This document shows positions 1-8,329 of a stretch of 44,291 bases of DNA, in pieces. Position 1 is the stretch's first letter; the number at the start of each line of letters is the position of its first letter. The stretch comes from Marinoscillum sp. GTDB taxonomy: Bacteria > Bacteroidota > Bacteroidia > Cytophagales > Cyclobacteriaceae. The notes under the pieces were generated by a model, which worked only from the letters and a program-made list of their open reading frames with translations, was not told where the DNA came from and made no database searches. The stretch lies in assembly GCA_024305105.1 (NCBI GenBank), contig JAMWZA010000032.1, forward strand, positions 1 through 44,291, in the 5' to 3' direction. The position numbers were made by a program, and so were the translations under genes.

Positions 1-110
1 GCAGGCATCAATACAGGTTTGGTGAACTGATTGAGGTTTTGATCTCCAACGAATTGCGCATAGAGATTAATAACTGCGACTATGAGGTAAACGGCAGTGG
101 CAAGTCTCAT
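1..110 (-). CDS. Lysoplasmalogenase (YhhN/TMEM86 family), N-terminal part only
   Basis: A reading frame starts with ATG at 110 and runs off the left window edge, so only about 36 residues are visible. They form a hydrophobic segment starting MRLATAVYLIVAVINLYAQ, followed by a short polar stretch and then TKPVLMP. A first membrane helix followed by a T-K-P-x-L-M-P motif is what the YhhN family shows at its N-terminus. Those are multi-pass membrane enzymes that hydrolyse the vinyl-ether bond of lysoplasmalogens. The start overlaps the stop of the upstream MFS gene as ATGA, so the two are probably translationally coupled. The family call rests on few residues and is moderate. Confidence 0.6.
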   Translation of the reverse strand, partial: MRLATAVYLIVAVINLYAQFVGDQNLNQFTKPVLMP

Positions 111-1276
111 CTTTTTTGGGTCTTGTGTTGTTTGAGTCGAATGTTGATGATGTAAATAAAAGCAAATAAGGAAAAAAGACCAGCGATTCCAAATATGAGC
201 GGGAACCGTTCATTGCTGCCTTGATAGGCTGTTCCTGACAAGAGCGCTCCCACCCCAATGCCTATTTCAAGGAAAATAAAAAGTGTGGCAACTCCTTTGC
301 CTCTTATTTTTTCCGGACTGAGGTCAATTGTCCAGGCAAATAGTGTGGGTGAGTTCAAACCATAACCGATTCCAAAAAGAAAGGCACCAGTAAAAAACTG
401 CATTTTAGTGGTAGCAAACCCAATGACTAGCATACTAATAAACAGAATAAGTGTACTGGCAGTGAGCACAGGTTGCCTACCAAATCGATCTGATAATTGA
501 CCACCAATAATTCTTACCAGCAAAGATGAACAGGTGAAAACGATAAAGAACAATCCTCTATTTTTTATTTCCAAATAGTCACTAAAGTCTGGCGCCAGTG
601 TGACTACCGTACCAAATGCTAGCGTAGTTAAGATCATTACAATGGAGGGTGTGAAAACCCGCTTTTCAAAAACATCAGACGCGCCTATTTTGAGCATAGA
701 GACATGAAATTTACTCCGATCACTGAGCGTTTCTTTCATGCCAAAAAGAATTCCGACAGAAGCAAAGGCAAAGAATGAACTGACATAAAACAAGCTCTCA
801 ATGCCGTAATCTAAATAAATCCATGAACCAATGGCCGGTCCACTGGCCATTCCTATGGAGCCAAAAAAACTGCTGATACCAAGAGCTTCACCCCGTTTGT
901 TGGCAGGGACCAGGTCGGCGATATAAGCAGATGTGCCAGTTGGCTTAAAACCGGTAGAAAACCCATGAAATAACCGTAACAAGAGAAATCCTGAAACAGA
1001 AGTAAGTACAGGGTAAAAAAGCGCTGCAATTCCTGAAACGGAAGCACCGACTACCATCACTGGAATTCTTCCCCATCGATCTGTGAGTTTGCCGCTAAAT
1101 GGTCTTGAAATTCCTGCTGTAAGTGTAAACAGTGAAATAATCAAGCCAATGTATTCTTCTCCTCCAAGAGTGCTTAAATAGGCCGGAAGTTCCGGTATCA
1201 GCATGGTAAAGGAGGAAAAGAATAAATAGGAACTGAACGATAATAGCCAAAATTGACTGGAGTATCGCTTCAGCAT
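107..1276 (-). CDS. MFS transporter, drug/sugar efflux type
   Basis: This is a 389-residue membrane protein with about twelve hydrophobic segments, the usual size for a major facilitator carrier of the inner membrane. Two copies of the family's loop motif A are visible: GKLTDRWGR between helices 2 and 3, and GQLSDRFGR between helices 8 and 9. These mark the two six-helix halves. The substrate cannot be read from the sequence. The start lies immediately behind the prfB stop with no gap, and its own stop overlaps the start of the lysoplasmalogenase-like gene, so the three genes form one minus-strand transcription unit. The short basic tail ends in KTQKR. The fold is certain, the substrate is not. 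Confidence 0.9.
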   Translation of the reverse strand: MLKRYSSQFWLLSFSSYLFFSSFTMLIPELPAYLSTLGGEEYIGLIISLFTLTAGISRPFSGKLTDRWGRIPVMVVGASVSGIAALFYPVLTSVSGFLLLRLFHGFSTGFKPTGTSAYIADLVPANKRGEALGISSFFGSIGMASGPAIGSWIYLDYGIESLFYVSSFFAFASVGILFGMKETLSDRSKFHVSMLKIGASDVFEKRVFTPSIVMILTTLAFGTVVTLAPDFSDYLEIKNRGLFFIVFTCSSLLVRIIGGQLSDRFGRQPVLTASTLILFISMLVIGFATTKMQFFTGAFLFGIGYGLNSPTLFAWTIDLSPEKIRGKGVATLFIFLEIGIGVGALLSGTAYQGSNERFPLIFGIAGLFSLFAFIYIINIRLKQHKTQKR

Positions 1277-2369
1277 TTAAGAACTCGACTCCTCTCCGTG
1301 CAACAGAAAAGTCTTAATGTAGTCATTAATATCTCCGTCCAGTACATTCTGTACATCGGTACGTTCATGACCAGTACGAGCATCTTTTATTAGCTTGTAA
1401 GGATGGAGTACGTAATTACGTATTTGAGAGCCAAAATCAATTTTCATCTTTCCAGCCTCCACTTTATCACGTTCGGCATTTTTCTTTTCGATTTCGAGCT
1501 GATAAAGCTGAGATTTAAGCATCTGCATGGCTCTTTCCCGGTTAGCGAGCTGTGATCGTTCCTCCTGGCACACCACTACGATACCCGATGGTTTGTGTGT
1601 TAGCTGTACTTTGGTTTCTACTTTGTTGACATTCTGCCCACCTGCACCTCCGGACCTTGACGTATGTAATTCTATGTCATTGGGATGAATATCTATCTCG
1701 ATAGAATCATCTACTACAGGATAGACATACACGGAAGCAAAAGAAGTGTGTCTTCTGCCACCACTGTCAAACGGAGAAATACGCACTAAGCGATGAACTC
1801 CATTTTCAGATTTAAGAAATCCATAAGCTAATTGACCGACGAATTCTAAAGTAACAGACTTAACTCCGGCTACATCTCCAGCCTGATAGTCTACTTCTTT
1901 TACCTTGTAACCATTGGACTCGCCCCACATGATGTACATCCGCATGAGAATTCCGGCCCAGTCATTGCTTTCAGTACCGCCAGCTCCTGGAGTAATTTGC
2001 AGCATCGCAGAAAGCTGGTCTTCTTCACCGGAGAGCATTTTTTTGAATTCAAGCTCTTCCACTTCGGTGAGAGCCTTACTGTAGGCTTCATTCACTTCGG
2101 CTTCTGTACCCTCACCTTCGTCTAGAAACTCCTGTAAGGTCTCGGCTTCCTCTACTGCCAGAGCTACACGGTCATAATGATCTGTCCATGTTTTTTTGGC
2201 ACGAATGGCTTTCATGGTCAGTTCAGCCTGCTCCGGATCATTCCAAAAATCCGGTTGCACGGTGACCAACTCTTCTTCTTCTATTTCTTTCTTTTTGGTA
2301 TCATAGTCAAAGATACCTCCTCAAGGCCGTAATACGCGCCTTCAAGTCTTTCAACTGATCTGATGTCAT
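1277..2369 (-). CDS. prfB: Peptide chain release factor 2, with programmed +1 frameshift
   Basis: This gene encodes release factor 2, which terminates translation at UGA and UAA. The main frame shows the stop-codon-recognising tripeptide in RISPFDSGG and the catalytic GGQ in [13 protein letters not shown]. The ORF from 2269 lacks the N-terminus. It lies upstream in another frame: ATG at 2369, twenty codons reading [20 protein letters not shown], then in-frame TGA at 2309-2307. A +1 slip at CTT-TGA-C restores the frame as L-D-Y-D-T-K and gives about 363 residues, the normal RF2 length. An AGGAGG sequence sits just before the slip. RF2 shortage favours the slip, so the protein controls its own synthesis. 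It is first in the operon with the MFS transporter. Confidence 0.96.
2307..2321 (-). promoter_or_regulatory. Programmed +1 ribosomal frameshift site of prfB
   Basis: On the minus strand the site reads AGGAGG TAT CTT TGA C. It has an internal Shine-Dalgarno-like sequence (2321-2316), a slippery CTT codon and a poorly terminating UGA followed by C. This is the arrangement known from Escherichia coli prfB. The internal anti-SD pairing pushes the ribosome forward one base when RF2 is scarce. Confidence 0.95.
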
Positions 2370-2948
2370 GTTATATCAAGAACTTTGGTTTGTGAAAAAT
2401 ATCCACGAAGTTAATTAGAATAGTGATCTCTACTCGTTTTTTTTTAGCCGCTTTTACTAGTGTTAGCACTTTGTGTTATTTGAGTGTTTTAATCTTGGTA
2501 AGTAAAGCACAGAACTAGCTATGTAAGTGGCATTAGAATAGATAGTTAGTTGTTTAGAAGGTCATCATTCTATTTTTGATCAATCCTTATTGAAGTTGTC
2601 ACTAATCATGGAGGTAGTTATTGGTATACTCTCATTCTTGTTCTTAGAATAGATTTCATGGAAGTGTGAATGATCAAGAGGGTCTATACCCATGAAATGA
2701 TTGCTGTCAAAATAGTGTGCCGCACCATCTTTAATTCTGTGGTGAAAACTGCGAAGTATTGTGTTTTGTGGTCTCATCGTATGTGGGGCTTGTTTGTACC
2801 AGAAAGCTCGCAAATTATTGTGAGCTTTTTTGTGATAAGAATCAACGATTGAAATGATTTTACCGCAGATCATGTGGCTAAGTGACTTGAGTCATTTGTA
2901 CTGTAAAAATTCGAAATTAACTTAACTCCTCAAGTAAATTGAAAGACT
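2370..2948. other. Divergent intergenic region between prfB and the DUF892 gene
   Basis: About 580 bp lies between two divergent genes and must hold both promoters. Short open frames exist on both strands (97 codons minus at 2580-2873, 60 codons plus at 2670-2852). They overlap each other and neither resembles a family I recognise. I found no repeat, RNA gene or strong hairpin here. An eroded gene cannot be excluded. Confidence 0.4.
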
Positions 2949-3455
2949 ATGAGAGCTATTTTGGATCTTCACGATTTACTGGTAGAGCAGCTCCGGGAGT
3001 TGTATGATGCCGAACTATATTTGAAGGAGGCACTACCAGACTTAAAAGAGAACGCATGGCACCCGGGACTTAGACGGGTGATTGATGAATATGAACTTCT
3101 TGCCGCTGATAGTAGCATGATTCTTTTGCAGGTATTCAATGATTTATTTACTCTGGAGTTTGGAGAGAGAAGCTACTCCATTCGCTCAATGATGAAGTAC
3201 AATGAGTCGATCATAGAAGCCTGTAAGACCCCAGAAGTGACGGATGCTGCTATTGTACTTGCTTTACAGCAGGTAATTCATTTCAAAATAGCATCTTATG
3301 GAGCCGTATGTACTTATGCCAAAATTCTCGGAGTGTACAACGATGGCGAACTTCTCCATCAGCTGCTGGATCAGCAAAAGAAACTTGATCGTAAGTTGGT
3401 AGCACTTGCTGATCTGGATATAGATCGCAAGGCCTTCAACTACGATAGGGGATAG
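2949..3455 (+). CDS. DUF892 family ferritin-like protein
   Basis: This 168-residue helical protein opens with LHDLLVEQLRELYDAELYLKEALPDL. The family's N-terminal helix typically carries L-x-D-x-Y-x-A-E, which here reads LRELYDAELYLKEAL. Later helices contain further Glu and His residues (for example IDEYELL and VIHFKIASYG), which fits a four-helix ferritin-like fold. Relatives (YciE/YciF type) are linked to general stress, but their reaction is unknown. The gene has its own promoter region and ends directly against the convergent CBS gene, with adjoining stop codons. The family call is good; the function is unknown. Confidence 0.75.
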   Translation: MRAILDLHDLLVEQLRELYDAELYLKEALPDLKENAWHPGLRRVIDEYELLAADSSMILLQVFNDLFTLEFGERSYSIRSMMKYNESIIEACKTPEVTDAAIVLALQQVIHFKIASYGAVCTYAKILGVYNDGELLHQLLDQQKKLDRKLVALADLDIDRKAFNYDRG

Positions 3456-3914
3456 TTACCATGTCTGGCTTTGCATGTTGTGCACAGCACGCATGATGTC
3501 TTTTTGAGATATCTGACCAACGAGTTTCCCCTTGTTTACCACTGGAAAACGTCGAATTCGTTTGTCCAAAAACATTTTAGCAGCATCAAAAATATTGGTC
3601 TCTGGAGGGATGCTGATGACATTGGAGGTCATGTGCTCAGCTACCATTCCGTTGAGATTGGGCATGTTGTTGTATTTGCCCCGCACGACTTCTTTCATGC
3701 AGTCTCCTTCAGAGATAACCCCAACGAGTTCATTGTCATCATTGACCACAGGGCCACCAGAGATTTTGTACTTTAGTAGCGTTTGAATCACCTCGTCCAT
3801 ATGTTGCTCTGGTTTAAAGGTGATTAATTTGGATGTCATGTAATCTTGAACCGTAACTTTCTGAGCGGAGGCTGCTGGTTTAGCCACAGGCACTCCTCGA
3901 TAACTTTTTACCAT
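3456..3914 (-). CDS. Protein with two CBS domains
   Basis: This 152-residue protein consists of a short Pro/Ala-rich N-terminus and a tandem pair of CBS domains. The first begins around residue 24 (VQDYMTSKLITF) and ends near GVISEGDCMKEV. The second begins around residue 92 (VAEHMTSNVISI) and ends near GQISQKDIMRAV. Such a Bateman module binds adenosine nucleotides. A stand-alone version usually acts as a regulatory subunit or stress protein with no catalytic part of its own. It is convergent with the DUF892 gene and about 160 bp separate its start from the terminator behind ilvE, so it is probably monocistronic. The partner protein is unknown. Confidence 0.9.
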   Translation of the reverse strand: MVKSYRGVPVAKPAASAQKVTVQDYMTSKLITFKPEQHMDEVIQTLLKYKISGGPVVNDDNELVGVISEGDCMKEVVRGKYNNMPNLNGMVAEHMTSNVISIPPETNIFDAAKMFLDKRIRRFPVVNKGKLVGQISQKDIMRAVHNMQSQTW

Positions 3915-4042
3915 ACTTGTTCATTTTAAGGTTTAGAGTGTCTTATAAATTACTAAAAATCGATGACTTTTCCTAGCAGGAGATTATGAAAAGGTGTTGA
4001 AGTGTGGGTTTGAAGGTGTACTATAATAGTCTTGCCAGTAAC

Positions 4043-4071
4043 AAAAAAGGCGATCAATTGACCGCCTTTTT
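4043..4071. terminator. Rho-independent terminator behind ilvE
   Basis: The sequence AAAAAGGCG, a loop holding TCAATTGA, then CGCCTTTTT forms a stem of nine or more pairs with U-tracts on both strands. It lies six bases after the ilvE stop on the minus strand and about 130 bp upstream of the CBS gene start. Confidence 0.85.
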
Positions 4072-4076
4072 ACTTT

Positions 4077-5141
4077 TTATATCTTGTGGATCCAGTTATG
4101 TGGATCATCGATTTCGCCTGTTTTGATTTTATTTAGCGTATCTAGGAACTCTGTCGAATACTTCCAGTCTGCTACAGGAGGCAGGTTGTAGTCCGTACCT
4201 TCATGATGGATCATTTTGATCTGAGCCACAGTAGCCGCCGTTCCGGCACCAAAAGCTTCTTGCATGCTACCATCTTTTATGGAATCAATTACCTCTGTTA
4301 CTTTAATAGGACGCTCTTCTACTGTCATGCCTTTGTCTTTGGCAAGCTGGATGATGCTGTCTCTGGTAATACCTCTTAAGATGGTGTCACCTGTAGGTGC
4401 AGTCACCAACGTGTCGTTTTTAATGAACATCAGGTTCATGGTACCACTCTCCTCTACGTATTCGTGAGTCTTGGCATCTGTCCAGATGAGCTGGTTAAAA
4501 CCTTCTTTTTGAGCATCTACAGCTGGCTTCAATGCTGCTGCATAATTACCCCCCGTTTTGGCAAAACCGGTTCCACCTTTTGCGGCACGTGTATAATTTG
4601 TTTCTATTTTCACTTTGACAGGCTCGGCATAATAAGCCCCAACCGGTCCAGTGATGATCAAAAACTGATACGTATCAGATGGCCTGATGCCGATGTAAGG
4701 GTCCATGGCGAGCTGGAAAGGACGAATGTATAAGGCAGTGCCCGGAGCAGACGGTACCCATTGGTTATCCAAACGAAGTAACTCATCCAGTGCTCCCATA
4801 AATAATTCTTCAGGGACAGGAGGCATGCACATCCTAACAGCACTTTCCTGCATCCTTTTGGCATTGGCTTCAGGTCTGAAAACCAGAATATCACCATTTT
4901 CATTTCTGTTGGCTTTAAGTCCCTCAAAAATGGTGGATGCGTAGTGCAATGTCGTATTGGCTGGAGAAATACTAAGGTTGCCGTAAGGGACAATTCTAAG
5001 GTCTTTCCATTCGCCATCAGCATAGTCTGCGATGAACATGTGATCGGAATATGTTTTCCCGAATTGTGGGTTGGCCAAATCAACCTGACTGATTTTAGAT
5101 TCAGCGGATTTGGTGATGCTGATGTCCATTGTCTCTGTCAT
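4077..5141 (-). CDS. ilvE: Branched-chain amino acid aminotransferase
   Basis: This is a 354-residue fold-type IV PLP enzyme that interconverts leucine, isoleucine and valine with their 2-oxo acids, using glutamate/2-oxoglutarate, in the cytoplasm. The PLP lysine is K195 in GFAKTGGNYAAALKP. The cofactor phosphate and carboxylate contacts appear in VEESGTMNLMFI and in ILRGITRDSI. The N-terminal substrate motif reads TTLHYASTIFEGLKA. The length and the KTGGNY signature place it with the longer, eukaryote-like BCAT subgroup (BCAT type II) rather than the roughly 300-residue E. coli type. The gene is followed by a strong terminator and preceded by the cobalamin adenosyltransferase gene, 23 bp away on the same strand, so it may be co-transcribed with it. 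Confidence 0.95.
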   Translation of the reverse strand: MTETMDISITKSAESKISQVDLANPQFGKTYSDHMFIADYADGEWKDLRIVPYGNLSISPANTTLHYASTIFEGLKANRNENGDILVFRPEANAKRMQESAVRMCMPPVPEELFMGALDELLRLDNQWVPSAPGTALYIRPFQLAMDPYIGIRPSDTYQFLIITGPVGAYYAEPVKVKIETNYTRAAKGGTGFAKTGGNYAAALKPAVDAQKEGFNQLIWTDAKTHEYVEESGTMNLMFIKNDTLVTAPTGDTILRGITRDSIIQLAKDKGMTVEERPIKVTEVIDSIKDGSMQEAFGAGTAATVAQIKMIHHEGTDYNLPPVADWKYSTEFLDTLNKIKTGEIDDPHNWIHKI

Positions 5142-5164
5142 ACTTTTTCAAAAGTCTAGTTTTT

Positions 5165-5725
5165 TCAATCATGGTCCGGACTCCAGGGAGTCTCAGGAAC
5201 TTCCAGCATGTCTGCAAGCTTGCGTGCCATTACGAAAAAGTAATCTGAGAGCCTATTCATAAACTGAATAATGTGGGCGTCTACAGGTTCGGCATTGGAC
5301 AGTGCGATGATACTACGTTCAGTTCGGCGGCAAACAGTCCTGCATACATGGCACAAAGATACAACTTGGTGTCCTCCCGGAAGTATAAAAGTCTTTAATT
5401 CTGGGAGCTCAGCGGAGTATTTGTCAATCCATACCTCTATTTGCTTCACCTCTACCTCGGTGATTTGTGGTAACTCAAACCCCTTGAACCCAGCTTCTGT
5501 TGCTAATATGGATCCGATGGAGAAAAGATTTTCCTGAATCCAGTAAAATTGGCTGGTGATTCTATTAGGGGCTTCTTTTTGATCTTTTAGAAGACCGATG
5601 AACGAGTTGAGTTCATCCACATTACCATAGGCATCGATTCTGAGGTCAGACTTGGATACTTTTTTTCCTCCAAGAAGTGAGGTTTCCCCTTTATCGCCAG
5701 TTTTGGTGTACAGTTTTGCACTCAT
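5165..5725 (-). CDS. Cob(I)alamin adenosyltransferase, PduO type
   Basis: This 186-residue protein transfers the adenosyl group of ATP to cob(I)alamin to make coenzyme B12. The N-terminal ATP-binding motif [14 protein letters not shown] and the C-terminal [14 protein letters not shown] (with the conserved R-x-x-E-R) are diagnostic of the PduO/MMAB family, which acts as a trimer of five-helix bundles. The usual D-E-L-N-S motif is present as VDELNSFIG. Its start overlaps the stop of the ABC ATPase gene by four bases (ATGA), which implies translational coupling. This may be incidental, since the ATPase is of the LolD/MacB type and not a B12 importer. No B12-dependent enzyme is in the window. Confidence 0.93.
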   Translation of the reverse strand: MSAKLYTKTGDKGETSLLGGKKVSKSDLRIDAYGNVDELNSFIGLLKDQKEAPNRITSQFYWIQENLFSIGSILATEAGFKGFELPQITEVEVKQIEVWIDKYSAELPELKTFILPGGHQVVSLCHVCRTVCRRTERSIIALSNAEPVDAHIIQFMNRLSDYFFVMARKLADMLEVPETPWSPDHD

Positions 5726-6435
5726 ACCGCCGGAGCTGTTGATCGGATATTTTCGTTCACAACATCTGACTCAATCAAACCGTCTCTTAGTCTAACGATC
5801 CGGTGTGCATATTCGGCAATATCTTCCTCGTGCGTTACCATAATGATGGTATTGCCCTTTTGGTGAAGATCAGCAAATAAGTCCATGATCTGGTAAGAGG
5901 TTTTCGAATCAAGGTTTCCCGTTGGCTCATCGGCCAGAATAATACTTGGATCATTTACCAGCGCTCTGGCAATGGCAACACGTTGACGCTGACCACCAGA
6001 TAGCTCATTGGGTTTGTGATAAGCCCGGTCGCCAAGACCAACACCATCAAGTGCTTTCAGAGCAAGTTCATCCCGGTCATCCTTGCCATATCCGGCATAG
6101 ACCAGTGGTAATGATACGTTTTCCAGGGAGGAGGCTCTAGGTAAAAGGTTAAACGTTTGAAATACAAAACCAATTTCTTTGTTTCGAATCTCGGCCAGTT
6201 CGTTTTCAGTTAGATCACTCACGTCGTTGTTGTTTAACACGTAAGTGCCATCAGTAGGCGTATCCAAACACCCTATTATGTTCATCAAGGTAGATTTACC
6301 TGAACCAGATGGGCCCATAAATGCTACATATTCACCCTTATTTATTTGGATGGAAACGTCTTTAAGCGCATTAATGGTTTCGCTTCCCATTACATACTGC
6401 TTCTTTATGTTTTTAGTGTCAATGATTAATCCCAT
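5722..6435 (-). CDS. ABC transporter ATP-binding protein, MacB/LolD type
   Basis: This 237-residue ATPase has Walker [10 protein letters not shown] (residues 41-49), a Q-loop in [13 protein letters not shown], the signature [15 protein letters not shown], Walker [15 protein letters not shown], and a switch histidine in MVTHEED. The D-E-P-T-G-N-L-D stretch and the short length are characteristic of the LolD/MacB subfamily. Those ATPases work with FtsX-like permeases in lipoprotein release or macrolide/peptide efflux rather than classical import. No permease gene lies beside it; the downstream neighbour is the cobalamin adenosyltransferase. The FtsX-type partner must be encoded elsewhere. Fold and subfamily are certain, the cargo is unknown. 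Confidence 0.93.
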   Translation of the reverse strand: MGLIIDTKNIKKQYVMGSETINALKDVSIQINKGEYVAFMGPSGSGKSTLMNIIGCLDTPTDGTYVLNNNDVSDLTENELAEIRNKEIGFVFQTFNLLPRASSLENVSLPLVYAGYGKDDRDELALKALDGVGLGDRAYHKPNELSGGQRQRVAIARALVNDPSIILADEPTGNLDSKTSYQIMDLFADLHQKGNTIIMVTHEEDIAEYAHRIVRLRDGLIESDVVNENIRSTAPAV

Positions 6436-6527
6436 ATTGGCTTAAAACTAACGAAATCTTTAAAATTGAGTTAACTATCCTACTAACGCGATATTGCACA
6501 GTTTTGGTTGGAATTATTTAATTTATT

Positions 6528-6950
6528 ATGCCAAAGGCTCTAATAATTTTTTCCTGGTGGTTTTTTGGGACATTTAACGGTTGGGATACACTTCAAAAGT
6601 TGGAAGTAGTGCCTACTTATGATGACCTGTTGGGCGAGACTTTTGATGTTCCTGTCTTTTCTGATGAACTCAAAGCCTTTGACCAAAAACAGGTGACTAT
6701 TGAAGGTTATACCATTCCCCTTCAACAATCTGTAGAACAGGACTATTTTGTTTTATCTAGATTTCCTTACAACAACTGTTTTTTCTGCGGCAATGCTGGT
6801 CCGGAAACCGTAGCGGAGGTTTACACTTCTGAACCGATCGCGACACAAGATGCGCGAGTTAGAGTCACGGGAATACTTCAGCTGAACGATCAGGATCCGC
6901 TTCACCTGTTCTTTATACTAAAGGATGCCACAGTAGAGGTCTTGGATTAA
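6528..6950 (+). CDS. Small exported protein with a CxxC motif, DUF3299-like
   Basis: This 140-residue protein begins with a hydrophobic stretch (ALIIFSWWFFGTF) that could be a signal or anchor. The rest reads as an all-beta domain containing VTIEGYTIPLQQS and later YNNCFFCGNAGPETVAEVY. The layout (a statement about a modified or required boundary, then a strand ending in YVIPL-like residues, then a cysteine segment) resembles DUF3299-type or OB-fold-like proteins of Bacteroidota. The paired cysteines C-x-x-C might bind a metal or form a disulfide. Its end overlaps the convergent SDR gene by four bases. The function is unknown and the family call is tentative. Confidence 0.6.
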   Translation: MPKALIIFSWWFFGTFNGWDTLQKLEVVPTYDDLLGETFDVPVFSDELKAFDQKQVTIEGYTIPLQQSVEQDYFVLSRFPYNNCFFCGNAGPETVAEVYTSEPIATQDARVRVTGILQLNDQDPLHLFFILKDATVEVLD

Positions 6951-7624
6951 GAATTGTTGTAAACCTTAAGCACCGCATCTCTGAGTACGCTGGACTTTTC
7001 TGATAGCAGGAAATCAATGTTCTCTGCAATTTCGGTTGGCTTCACCCAATCGTCAAAATTCGCATCTGGCATGGATTCTCTGTTAGGAGGGGTATCGATC
7101 ACACTTGGCACAATCACAGAAGCCCGAATATTTTTCAACTGGTCATCTGCATTGATTAGCTCAGCCAGCTCTATGACGGAGCTTTTTGATAGCGCATAAG
7201 GTAGAAGAGCAGCACCACCACCTTCCAAAGCAGGCTTTGCGCCGGTAAAGACAATCTGTCCACCGCCAGATTCATTCATCCATTTGACGCATGCTCTACT
7301 GGTCAGGTAAGCTGTCATAAAATTGAGGTGATACATTTTGAGGAGGTCCTCTTTGCCAGAATCCAGGATTCCGCCCATTCCGAATCCTCCAGCCAGGAGC
7401 ACAGCCCCGTGCAATTGAGGATATTTTGATTGAATTCGTTCAAAACAATTGGCCACTGAGTCCTCATCAGTGAGGTCACACTCAAACAAATCAACATTTT
7501 CTGATTTGGTGGATTTACCAGGTCTGGTCGTTCCAATGAGTTGATAGCCTCTTTCAGAAAGTAACCCGGTAACTGCTGATCCAAGGTTGCCTGTTGCTCC
7601 GGTGATGAAGATATTTTTAGCCAT
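6947..7624 (-). CDS. Short-chain dehydrogenase/reductase (SDR) family oxidoreductase
   Basis: This 225-residue Rossmann enzyme has the N-terminal nucleotide motif ITGATGNLGSA (TGxxGxLG), an acidic ECDLTDEDS segment after strand 3, an LAGGFGMGG region in place of the usual NNAG, and the catalytic Y-x-x-x-K in LLPYALSKSS. The upstream serine/threonine would come from VFTGAKPAL. The classical SDR active site is therefore mostly present, but the serine position is unclear. Substrate and cofactor preference cannot be read. It stands between two convergent or divergent single genes, so there is no operon context. The SDR assignment is strong. Confidence 0.88.
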   Translation of the reverse strand: MAKNIFITGATGNLGSAVTGLLSERGYQLIGTTRPGKSTKSENVDLFECDLTDEDSVANCFERIQSKYPQLHGAVLLAGGFGMGGILDSGKEDLLKMYHLNFMTAYLTSRACVKWMNESGGGQIVFTGAKPALEGGGAALLPYALSKSSVIELAELINADDQLKNIRASVIVPSVIDTPPNRESMPDANFDDWVKPTEIAENIDFLLSEKSSVLRDAVLKVYNNS

Positions 7625-7668
7625 ATTGTAGTCGTTTACATTTACAACTGATAGTAGAGCGCTAAGTT

Positions 7669-8010
7669 ATGGAAGATTCTAAATCTGGGTTTTTTCAGGA
7701 TGTTTATGAAGTGGTACGATTGATTCCCGAAGGCCGAGCGACCTCTTATGGAGCTATTGCCAATTACCTCGGTTTAAAAAGTGGAGCTCGAATGGTGGGA
7801 TGGGCCATGAACGCTGCACACACTGATCCCAGTATTCCTGCTCATCGGGTGGTTAATCGAATAGGTGTTCTTTCGGGAAAAAATCATTTTACCGGTGGGC
7901 CGAATGCGATGCAGGAGAGATTAGAGGCTGAGAAGATAACTGTCAGAGAAGATCAGATACAGAATTTTAAAGAGGTCTTTTGGGATCCGATGAAGGAGTT
8001 AAGCTTTTAG
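7669..8010 (+). CDS. Alkyltransferase-like (ATL) DNA repair protein
   Basis: This 113-residue protein matches the DNA-binding domain of O6-alkylguanine-DNA alkyltransferase. It has GRATSYGAIANYLG (recognition helix region) and SGARMVGWAMNA with the arginine finger. The active site reads IPAHRVVN, where active enzymes have P-C-H-R-V: the acceptor cysteine is replaced by alanine. In the known ATL family the cysteine is lost, often to tryptophan, and the protein binds alkylated guanine and passes it to nucleotide excision repair without removing the alkyl group. It is a stand-alone gene divergent from the SDR gene. Its 3' end overlaps the small minus-strand gene by 12 bases. Confidence 0.9.
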   Translation: MEDSKSGFFQDVYEVVRLIPEGRATSYGAIANYLGLKSGARMVGWAMNAAHTDPSIPAHRVVNRIGVLSGKNHFTGGPNAMQERLEAEKITVREDQIQNFKEVFWDPMKELSF

Positions 8011-8190
8011 TGATTTTATTTGATTAAGGTAATCTTCCATGCCCTCTTCTGCAATATTCATTACCTCTGTATCTTTTCACGCTTTCTTGAAAGACCGGAT
8101 ATAGGCTCGTTTAATGAAATAGTTGGAAATCATGTTTTTTATTTCGCTAACCAGTTTGACAACCTGATCAGGAAAGATTGATTTATTCAT
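7999..8190 (-). pseudogene. Small gene interrupted by an in-frame TGA
   Basis: Reading from ATG at 8190, a 63-codon frame begins MNKSIFPDQVVKLVSEIKN, continues to FIKRAYIRSFKKA, meets TGA at 8079-8077, and goes on in the same frame as KDTEVMNIAEEG to TAA at 7999. Both halves read like one small helical protein, and a single CGA-to-TGA change would explain the stop. The frame lies about 28 bp behind the symporter gene once the IS element is removed, so it was probably the second gene of that operon. A truncated second copy of its first 25 codons lies on the other side of the IS. No family is recognised. It could instead be two functioning short peptides. Confidence 0.6.
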
Positions 8191-8226
8191 ATTCTTCCTA
8201 GTGAGTTTTATAATAAATTTAATCCT
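8117..8226. repeat. Left long direct repeat flanking the IS element
   Basis: This 110-bp segment recurs at 9876-9985 with two mismatches (C/A at 8169 and T/A at 8182). It covers the end of the symporter gene, the spacer and the first codons of the small minus-strand gene. It is the target-site duplication made at insertion. Confidence 0.93.
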
Positions 8227-8239
8227 CCTGTTTTCCTCG
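8227..8239. repeat. Left terminal inverted repeat of the IS
   Basis: CCTGTTTTCCTCG, the exact reverse complement of 9863-9875. One further T/A pair outside it also matches, so the boundary is uncertain by one base. Confidence 0.88.
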
Positions 8240-8329
8240 GTGATTTCACAAAAGTGCGTTTATTTACTCTGAGGCTATTTTTTCGTTAAAATTGGGTGTC
8301 CCAGAGGTCATATTTTCCTACTTTGGCAC

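Noticed and set aside
4658-5083. 141-codon minus-strand ORF inside ilvE
   Set aside because: It lies in another frame of a certain aminotransferase gene and its sequence has no pattern.
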